Assembly (NCBI RefSeq): GCF_002014855.1
Contig: NZ_MUYV01000015.1
Coordinates: forward strand, 1 to 12,339
DNA from: Moraxella porci DSM 25326
Lineage (GTDB): Bacteria; Pseudomonadota; Gammaproteobacteria; Pseudomonadales; Moraxellaceae
DNA: 12,339 nt
Reading direction: 5' to 3'
Shown: positions 7,267 through 12,339 of the stretch, one piece after another
Numbering within the stretch: the stretch's first letter is position 1
Layout of the letters: each line of letters opens with the position of its first letter
The notes under the pieces: model-generated
Told to the model about the DNA's origin: nothing
The model's database searches: none
The model's input: only the letters and a program-made list of their open reading frames with translations
Made by a program: the position numbers and the translations under genes

Positions 7267-7785
7267 TTATCGCAAATAAGTGACTTGGTTGGACAGCTCA
7301 TTGCCAAGTGCATCAGTGCTTGGATAATGCGTCTGCAAAATCTCACCAATTTGCCGTATCAAATCATCCAGGCCTGATTGCATCTGACCTGATTTAAAGC
7401 GGCTTAGTGTCTGTTCGCACAAGCTTTGCCAGCAGGCTTGATGAGCCTTTTGATCGATGCCTCTGTCGGGGATGATCTCAAGATCATGCTCGCACAGATT
7501 CACATACACCAGCACACCAGTATTATGCTCAGTATCCCACACTTTATGCGTGGCAAATAAGTATAATGCTCGCTCGCGGCAGTCTTGTTGGTATGCAGTG
7601 GCTATGGGCAAATGATTTTCGATGATCAAATATATCTCACCCATATGACCCATTTCAGCTTGGGTGATCGTATTAGCCAAAGACTGCTTGACATCAGGTG
7701 TCAGCCAGCGATTGTGCAACGATGGCACAAACAGCATCTGACGCATCAAACGCGCGATGCTTTTGGTGGATTGAATTGTTTGCAT
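7267..7785 (-). CDS. TPM-domain protein, soluble (no signal peptide)
   Basis: This 172-residue protein is probably cytoplasmic. The TPM domain (PF04536) is recognisable from MGEIYLIIENHLP (48-60), a charged helix with the RALYLFATHKVWDT segment (72-85), GVLVYVNLCEHDLEII (90-105) and DRGID (107-111). The domain is known from plant TLP18.3 and bacterial YgcG-type proteins; its biochemical role in bacteria is not settled. No signal peptide or membrane segment is visible, unlike its upstream neighbour. The ATG at 7785 overlaps the preceding stop by one base (TAATG) and has AGGAGG 9 bases upstream. A TTG six bases further upstream is less likely because it is only 3 bases from the Shine-Dalgarno sequence. 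Together these show tight coupling with the preceding TPM gene. Confidence 0.85.
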   Translation of the reverse strand: MQTIQSTKSIARLMRQMLFVPSLHNRWLTPDVKQSLANTITQAEMGHMGEIYLIIENHLPIATAYQQDCRERALYLFATHKVWDTEHNTGVLVYVNLCEHDLEIIPDRGIDQKAHQACWQSLCEQTLSRFKSGQMQSGLDDLIRQIGEILQTHYPSTDALGNELSNQVTYLR

Positions 7786-8975
7786 TACCAAGAACCTCCT
7801 GCACCACCGCCGCCGAAGCCACCACCGCCGCCGCCGAAACCGCCGCTACCAAATCCACCACCGCCAAAACCGCCGCCGAAGCCACCACCGCGACCACCAG
7901 TGCCAAATCCGCCGCCAGAGGTCGGTAATGCAATGCCGCGTGCCAAGATAAATACCCATAAAATCACAGCGGCAATGATGCTTAAAAATAGACTCGATCC
8001 ACCCATCACCGCCAGCGCCACAAAACCGCCAGCGCCAATGGTCGCTCCTAAGAATCTGCCCAATATCGCGCCTAAAAATGAACCTGCAATCAGCGCAATG
8101 ATAAATAAGCCAATCAAATCCACGCCAACCGACTCATCACTGACTGATGCAGCTTGCGCATCTGCGCGAGCCAATGACTCAGGATCAGCGCGCAGTCTTT
8201 CATCAATGCGGGCGATGCCAGCTGACAGTCCTTGAGCATAAGCGCCTGTTTTAAAGGCAGGGGTAATATCCTCACGGATGATGCGATTTAAGGCAGCATC
8301 AGGCAGCACACCTTCTAAGCCATAGCCTGTCAAAATATGCAACTTTCGATCATTGATCGCCACAGCAATCAATAAGCCATCATCGGTATCAGCCTGCCCC
8401 AACTGCCATCGATCTGCCACGGCCAGCGCATAATCAAAAATATCCATGCCTTCTGTCGTCGGTACAATGACCAGCGCGGCTTGGGCGAGCTTATCTTGAT
8501 GGATTTTTTGTAGCTGCTCAGTCAGATGCATGTATTCAGCTGGCGTTAATATCTTGGCCGCATCGACGACAGGCGTATTTAAGATCAGCTTATCATGCGT
8601 GACGGCCTGTGCTTGTGAGGTGGGCAGCGTCTGACTGCTTGACGAAGTCGCTGCAGTCGCCTGATCACCCTCAGTCGCCTGATCACCCTCATCAGTCATC
8701 TCATGCATCACACTGCCAAACTCTCTGACCGACTCAGCCAACGGTGAATCGGCCGCTGCGCCTTGTATTTGGCGACCAGCAATGATCGCGCCTGTCAGTT
8801 CATCTTCAGCTGAAGCTGTGGCGATATTTGAAGAACTTTCAGCAGCAGCTGTGGCTGTCTGAGCCGCAGCAGGCAATACGCATGCCGTCGATAATAAGAG
8901 CATGGCCATCGCCGATCGCATCTTATACATCGATTGCTGCATCGCTGATTTTACAGATGACAACTGTGGTGGCAT
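7785..8975 (-). CDS. Secreted/membrane TPM-domain protein with Gly-rich tail (YgcG type)
   Basis: This 396-residue envelope protein has a signal peptide around residues 20-39 (AAA-Q cleavage motif) and a long Ala/Ser/Thr/Glu-rich linker (40-125). A TPM domain (PF04536, about 130-260) follows, with ILTPAEY (142-148), ALVIVPTT (167-174), DDGLLIAVAINDRKLHI (198-214) and TGYGLEGVLPDA (216-227). Next come membrane segments at about 286-315 and 317-347, then a Gly/Phe-rich tail (353-396) ending GGAGGSW. This order is the typical YgcG layout. The linker holds a tandem EGDQAT duplication (96-107). The start at 8975 has a modest GGGA 8 bases upstream; in-frame ATGs at residues 12, 16 and 19 are alternatives, and the last would give a more standard signal peptide. 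It lies 39 bases after lemA and overlaps the next TPM gene by one base. Confidence 0.87.
   Translation of the reverse strand: MPPQLSSVKSAMQQSMYKMRSAMAMLLLSTACVLPAAAQTATAAAESSSNIATASAEDELTGAIIAGRQIQGAAADSPLAESVREFGSVMHEMTDEGDQATEGDQATAATSSSSQTLPTSQAQAVTHDKLILNTPVVDAAKILTPAEYMHLTEQLQKIHQDKLAQAALVIVPTTEGMDIFDYALAVADRWQLGQADTDDGLLIAVAINDRKLHILTGYGLEGVLPDAALNRIIREDITPAFKTGAYAQGLSAGIARIDERLRADPESLARADAQAASVSDESVGVDLIGLFIIALIAGSFLGAILGRFLGATIGAGGFVALAVMGGSSLFLSIIAAVILWVFILARGIALPTSGGGFGTGGRGGGFGGGFGGGGFGSGGFGGGGGGFGGGGAGGSW
8654..8689 (-). repeat. Two exact 18-bp tandem copies inside the YgcG-type gene
   Basis: The 18-base unit at 8654-8671 is repeated exactly at 8672-8689, giving in-frame EGDQAT twice in the linker between signal peptide and TPM domain. 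Copy-number change would alter linker length by six residues without a frameshift. Confidence 0.85.
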
Positions 8976-9014
8976 CTTGGTTTCCCATATCTTAGGTGAA
9001 TTTAAAGCAAGGCA

Positions 9015-9662
9015 TCACTGCGCTGTGGCGTTATTCGTGCCTGCGCTGCCTGTGTTTGCATTGCTTGTATTATTGCCAAAGTTCACCGCTGGTGCTGTTG
9101 AGATGGCAGCTTCATTTTCCACGGTGAAATTTGGCTTGGCTTGCATACCAAACACCTTAGCAGTGATGTTGGTTGGGAATTGGCGAACTGTCGTATTATA
9201 AGTACGCACATCTTCGATATAGCGATTGCGCGCGACAGCAATGCGGTTTTCGGTACCCTCAAGCTGCGCTTGTAGATCTTGGAATAAAGCATCTGCCTTT
9301 AACTCTGGATAACGCTCAGACACCATCATCAAGCGCGATAGTGCTGAGGTCATCTGACCTTGAGCTTCTTGATATTGAGCCATCGCCTGTGGGTCGTTTA
9401 ATGCCTCTGGCGTGAGCTGCACACTACCGACGCGCGCACGAGCCTCGGCCACTTCACTAAATACCGCCTGCTCATGCGACGCATAGCGCTCCACCACTTG
9501 CACCAAGTTTGGCACCAAATCAGCACGGCGTTGGTATTGGTTTACCACCTCAGACCAAGCAGCATTGGTTTGTTCATCTTGAGCTTGTAGGGCATTATAA
9601 CCACAACCAGACAAGCTAAGCGTCGATGCCAACATAAGCGAAACCAGTAAATTCTTTTTCAT
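9015..9662 (-). CDS. lemA: LemA family lipoprotein
   Basis: This 215-residue lipoprotein has a typical signal sequence with lysines at 2-3 and lipobox LSGC (17-20). The Gly at +2 suggests that it is not retained in the inner membrane. The mature part is helical and matches LemA: YNALQAQDEQTNAAWSEVVNQ (22-42), QRRADLVPNLVQVVERYA (44-61), a central coiled-coil-prone region, the NRIAVARNRYIEDVRTYN block (139-156) and FPTNITAKVFGM (162-173). The tail (195-215) is Asn/Thr/Ala-rich. The ATG at 9662 is chosen because GGAG lies 5 bases upstream and it yields a clean lipoprotein signal. An upstream TTG at 9686 is unlikely. LemA genes are commonly followed by YgcG/TPM genes, as here. Function is unresolved; an envelope role is inferred. 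Confidence 0.93.
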   Translation of the reverse strand: MKKNLLVSLMLASTLSLSGCGYNALQAQDEQTNAAWSEVVNQYQRRADLVPNLVQVVERYASHEQAVFSEVAEARARVGSVQLTPEALNDPQAMAQYQEAQGQMTSALSRLMMVSERYPELKADALFQDLQAQLEGTENRIAVARNRYIEDVRTYNTTVRQFPTNITAKVFGMQAKPNFTVENEAAISTAPAVNFGNNTSNANTGSAGTNNATAQ

Positions 9663-9763
9663 GACAACTCCATAAAATCGTGGCAAGCCACATCAATGTT
9701 GATATATAGTCAAATAGTCAGATTTAAAATCTGTGTATCTGTAATAAGAATAAGCTGCTTATT

Positions 9764-9792
9764 AAAATACAGTCTTTGCGCAGCTTTTTCAA
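9764..9792 (-). promoter_or_regulatory. Predicted promoter of the lemA-TPM cluster
   Basis: On the minus strand, TTGAAA (9792-9787) and TATTTT (9769-9764) are separated by 17 bases, about 100 bases upstream of the lemA ATG. Four or five positions match consensus in each hexamer. This places the lemA promoter about 50 bases from the C-tract that belongs to the divergent autotransporter promoter. The rest of the 9663-9972 gap holds that promoter and AT-rich DNA, with no gene seen. Confidence 0.45.
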
Positions 9793-9844
9793 TAAAACTT
9801 ACCAAAAATAACAAAAAGTTTGGATTTTTTTATTAATTGGTCTA

Positions 9845-9853
9845 CCCCCCCCC
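9845..9853 (+). repeat. Homopolymeric C9 tract in the autotransporter promoter
   Basis: Nine consecutive C residues lie in otherwise very AT-rich DNA, ending 13 bases before the -10 hexamer. With a 17-base spacer the -35 element would fall at 9844-9849, inside this tract. Mononucleotide C/G runs of this length are prone to slipped-strand mispairing. They modulate promoters of surface proteins in Neisseria (opc, porA) and Moraxella catarrhalis (uspA1). Confidence 0.85.
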
Positions 9854-9863
9854 TCGCAAATTT

Positions 9864-9872
9864 TGGTATAAT
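9864..9872 (+). promoter_or_regulatory. Extended -10 promoter of the autotransporter
   Basis: TGGTATAAT is a perfect extended -10 element about 100 bases upstream of the ATG at 9973. No -35 consensus exists at normal spacing, because the C-tract occupies that place; the nearest -35-like hexamer, TTGGTC (9837-9842), is 24 bases away. A sequence fitting the IHF consensus (AATCAA, four bases, TTA) overlaps the -10 at 9870-9882. Confidence 0.65.
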
Positions 9873-9879
9873 CAAATTG

Positions 9880-9905
9880 TTACACTTAAGTAAATCAATG
9901 TGTAA
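9880..9905 (+). promoter_or_regulatory. Inverted repeat near the predicted start of the autotransporter transcript
   Basis: TTACAC (9880-9885) and GTGTAA (9900-9905) form 6-base arms separated by 14 bases, beginning about 8 bases after the -10 box. It could be an operator or a 5' leader hairpin. The loop is long, so confidence is low. Confidence 0.3.
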
Positions 9906-9972
9906 TAACTGGTATTTAGCTTGCCAATTTGCATCAATCCATGCAGACGGCACCCATATTTTAAGGATATTT

Positions 9973-12339
9973 ATGAACCGTACTTATCGAGTAATTTTTA
10001 ACCACGCGACAGGCGTGTGGCAATGCGTGAGTGAATTGGCTTGCAGCAAAGGAAAAAGTAAGTCGTTTAAAGCACTGTCTGTTGCTGTTATGATGGCGAT
10101 GGGTGGTGAAGCGGTGGCGGCTATTGGATATAGCACCGACCAAACTGTGACACAACCAGTAAGCTTTGATCAATCTATTTATTTTGCTCCAAATGCTGCA
10201 GATAACATGATTGTTAACATTGATCCCAATGCTGCATTAAACATGACTAAGACCGGAGATACCAACGGTGCATATATGATCGGTATAGGTCATAGCGGTC
10301 AAGCCAAAGTGGACGCAAATCAAGCAATTATCGATTCTAAGGACAGTGTTTCGGTTGGTATCTTTGAAACAGGCATTGGTGAAATTAATTTAGACAATCA
10401 ATCCGCGCTATATGCCGCTAATATTCTACATGTTGGCAGCGAAGGTAAAGGAACCTTAAACATCAATAATGCTTCAAATGCAGCGATCGGCTCAAATATC
10501 ACTGTGGCAAAATCAGCCACTGCCACTGGCCAAATCAATGTAAATAATGGATCAAAACTTAGCACGTATGAAATCTTTATTGGCGATGGAGGCCAAGGCG
10601 ATGTTTCAGTTTTGCAAAACAGTAATCTAAATGTTGAATTTCGTACCATTCTCGGTGCTCAACAAGGCAGTCATGGCACGCTCAACGTCGCCAACAGTGG
10701 AGCAGCCATCAACACCAATGAATTGATCGCAGCCAATCATGGCATAGCTGAAGTTAATATTGATGGCGGTACTGCAAATACTCGCTTTGTTGCTTTGGGC
10801 TATGGCACTGATGGCGTAGGCACCGTGACTGTAGATAATGCCGGCAAACTTTTGGTAAACAGTCTCGACACGCAGCTCAATTCAGGTAATTTAGGCGTAG
10901 GTGTAGAAGGTATAGGCCATCTCAATATCCGCAATGCTTCTACAGTCCAAGCCAAAGATATTGTTGCTGGATATTATACCAGTAGTAAAGATAACACCAT
11001 TACGGTGAGCGGTAATGGTTCGCAATTACAATCCGATGAGCAAATTCAGATTGGCTATGAAGGTCAAGCCGTACTTACCATTGAAAATGGTGCACACGTA
11101 CACAGCAAACAAGATATTTTAACCGCCACCAAAAATCGCAGTGCCAATGGAAAAATTATTGTCAATAATGCTTCATTGACAGCTGATAAAGGTTTGGCAA
11201 TAGGAGATGTGGGTATTGGCCACCTAGAGCTGAAAAAAGCTCAAATCACTGCAAATGAGCGCATCATCATTGGTGATGACCCAACAGCAAAAGGCAGTAT
11301 ATATAGTGACAGATCCACTATTACAACTGATTTACTGAATATTGGCACCTATGGCGAAGGTTCGATACACGCAACAGAAAGCACTCTAAAAAGCTCAAAA
11401 GTAAATATTGCTAATTTTAATAAAAGCAAAGGCTTGCTTGTGCTCGACTATAGTCGATTAACTGCGGATGAATTGGTGATTGGTGCTGCAGGCAATGGCC
11501 TTGCTATGGCGGGTAATGGCGGCAGAATTAATGTAACAAAACTTGTACACATCGGCGGTCAAGGCGCAGAGGGTTCTAATGCCGATGGTCAGTTATTATT
11601 AGACAACGACGCCAAATTAACCACAGATGCCCTAGTGATTGGCGGTACAGGAAAAGGTGTGTTAAGAGCATCAAATAATGTATTACTTACTGTCGGTGAA
11701 ATCAGCCGATTTCCACAATCAATCAAAAGTTCAGCTTATTTTGATGACGCCACCATTAAGCTGACTGGTCAAGACCCACTTTTATTTCAAAACTTTAGAG
11801 CTGAAGATACCATCCAAATCGGTCAAGGCGGCTTAACCATCGATACTCAAGCCAATAATTTTTTACTTGATGATTCTCAAGGTGCTCGTATCACGGGTGT
11901 GGGCAGCCTAACCAAAACAGGGACTGGCTTACTAAGCATGGCATCATTAGCCAAAGCTTGGGATGGAAACACTCAGATCGATCAAGGCACTTTGCGCTTG
12001 GTGGGCGATTACAGCATGAAAGACGGGGAGGTGTTACAAGTAGCATTAAACAGCCTATCTGATTATGGAAAATTGGCTGTAACAGGCGCTGCCGATATCA
12101 GCAGTGGTACACTTGAAGTAAAAGCTTCTGAAGCTGTAGAAAAATTGAGCGAAGGAAAATGGAATGATGTTGTTACCGCTGGCACATTGGCTGGTAAGTT
12201 TAAGCAGGTGAGCGACAATAACCCACTGGTTGATTTTGAAGCAGATTATTCTGATGCCAATAAAGTTCATCTAAGACTGGTTCAAGAGACCGTCGCGCCG
12301 ACACCTGAACCAACACCAGAGCCTACGCCTACGCCTACG
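9973..12339 (+). CDS. Type Va autotransporter, passenger domain (3' partial)
   Basis: The frame is open for 789 codons and runs off the window, so the C-terminal beta-barrel is not seen. The N-terminus is an extended signal peptide region: MNRTYRVIFNHATGVWQCVS, then ELACSKGKSKS (to 31). A hydrophobic core follows, with cleavage probably after residue 49 or 50 (AVAA). This ESPR pattern marks large surface proteins of type V secretion. Residues about 100-560 contain roughly 19 degenerate repeats of about 24 residues with core IG-G-G-hydrophobic strand, like the T5SS/PEP-CTERM-associated repeat, predicting a beta-helix. A passenger-associated transport repeat (PATR-like) lies at about 644-676 (GSLTKTGTG...GTLRLVG), then the pre-barrel segment (677-770). 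A Pro/Thr/Glu linker (from about 776) ends the window. AAGGA lies 5 bases before the ATG. It is probably an adhesin; the ligand is unknown. Confidence 0.92.
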   Translation, partial: MNRTYRVIFNHATGVWQCVSELACSKGKSKSFKALSVAVMMAMGGEAVAAIGYSTDQTVTQPVSFDQSIYFAPNAADNMIVNIDPNAALNMTKTGDTNGAYMIGIGHSGQAKVDANQAIIDSKDSVSVGIFETGIGEINLDNQSALYAANILHVGSEGKGTLNINNASNAAIGSNITVAKSATATGQINVNNGSKLSTYEIFIGDGGQGDVSVLQNSNLNVEFRTILGAQQGSHGTLNVANSGAAINTNELIAANHGIAEVNIDGGTANTRFVALGYGTDGVGTVTVDNAGKLLVNSLDTQLNSGNLGVGVEGIGHLNIRNASTVQAKDIVAGYYTSSKDNTITVSGNGSQLQSDEQIQIGYEGQAVLTIENGAHVHSKQDILTATKNRSANGKIIVNNASLTADKGLAIGDVGIGHLELKKAQITANERIIIGDDPTAKGSIYSDRSTITTDLLNIGTYGEGSIHATESTLKSSKVNIANFNKSKGLLVLDYSRLTADELVIGAAGNGLAMAGNGGRINVTKLVHIGGQGAEGSNADGQLLLDNDAKLTTDALVIGGTGKGVLRASNNVLLTVGEISRFPQSIKSSAYFDDATIKLTGQDPLLFQNFRAEDTIQIGQGGLTIDTQANNFLLDDSQGARITGVGSLTKTGTGLLSMASLAKAWDGNTQIDQGTLRLVGDYSMKDGEVLQVALNSLSDYGKLAVTGAADISSGTLEVKASEAVEKLSEGKWNDVVTAGTLAGKFKQVSDNNPLVDFEADYSDANKVHLRLVQETVAPTPEPTPEPTPTPT
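12322..12339 (+). repeat. Hexamer repeat coding for a Pro-Thr linker
   Basis: CCTACG occurs three times in a row up to the window edge, encoding Pro-Thr pairs, after less exact PEPT units from 12298. The array may continue outside. Units of six keep the frame, so variation would change linker length rather than switch expression. Confidence 0.7.

Noticed and set aside
7585..8235. Plus-strand open frame with a strikingly proline-rich stretch
   Set aside because: It is the complement of the Gly-rich tail of the TPM protein gene and crosses two well-supported genes on the minus strand; no ribosome binding site was seen.
9663..9686. Upstream TTG start for lemA adding eight residues
   Set aside because: The ATG at 9662 has GGAG at good spacing and gives a standard lipoprotein signal; the longer form has no ribosome binding site in the right place.
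9752..9786. AAGCTGC / GCAGCTT inverted repeat followed by T residues, possible plus-strand terminator
   Set aside because: The loop is 21 bases, the stem only 7 bp, and there is no plus-strand gene upstream to terminate; it more likely overlaps the lemA promoter by chance.
10398..10649. Minus-strand open frame inside the autotransporter
   Set aside because: It is the complement of strongly patterned repeat coding sequence and has no ribosome binding site or recognisable domain.
1..12339. CRISPR arrays, tRNA or rRNA genes, insertion sequences, prophage or toxin-antitoxin genes
   Set aside because: None was found on either strand by eye: no regularly spaced direct repeats, no transposase motifs and no cloverleaf sequence.

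Overview
The window looks like a chromosomal segment of a gammaproteobacterium of the family Moraxellaceae (Moraxella or Psychrobacter type). This rests on moderate GC content, AT-rich intergenic regions, and the neighbourhood purN-purM / perM / hda, which is shared by Pseudomonadales. A large type V autotransporter with an extended signal peptide adds to this. Genus and species cannot be fixed from the sequence alone.

Layout from left to right. (1) purN and purM (89-1806, minus) form a two-gene purine operon joined by a one-base TGATG overlap. It has an extended -10 promoter and a hairpin terminator. (2) Divergent from it are perM (2072-3247, plus), an AI-2E/PerM-family membrane protein, and hda (3404-4189, plus), a DnaA-regulatory AAA+ protein. 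The 156-base gap between them holds a large imperfect hairpin with an alternative local fold next to the hda ribosome binding site. (3) A secreted DUF2057 protein (4319-4963, plus) converges on a ZupT-like metal transporter (5070-5861, minus). They share a perfect 13-bp bidirectional terminator. (4) rplU-rpmA (6624-5992, minus) encode ribosomal proteins L21 and L27, with a clear promoter, a structured leader and a terminator. (5) A minus-strand cluster follows in transcription order: lemA lipoprotein, secreted TPM-domain protein with a glycine-rich tail, soluble TPM-domain protein, and a small single-TM protein of unknown family (9662 down to 6798). (6) Divergent from lemA, a large autotransporter passenger begins at 9973 and runs off the right edge.

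The genes form three themes. The first is housekeeping: purine synthesis, replication control and ribosomal proteins. The second is a LemA/TPM envelope module, a pairing widespread in bacteria but poorly understood. The third is a surface adhesin-like autotransporter built from about 19 degenerate repeats of about 24 residues. The most notable signal is a run of nine C residues directly upstream of the autotransporter's extended -10 box, where the -35 element should lie. This is the arrangement expected of a phase-variable promoter. The autotransporter's beta-barrel domain lies outside the window.
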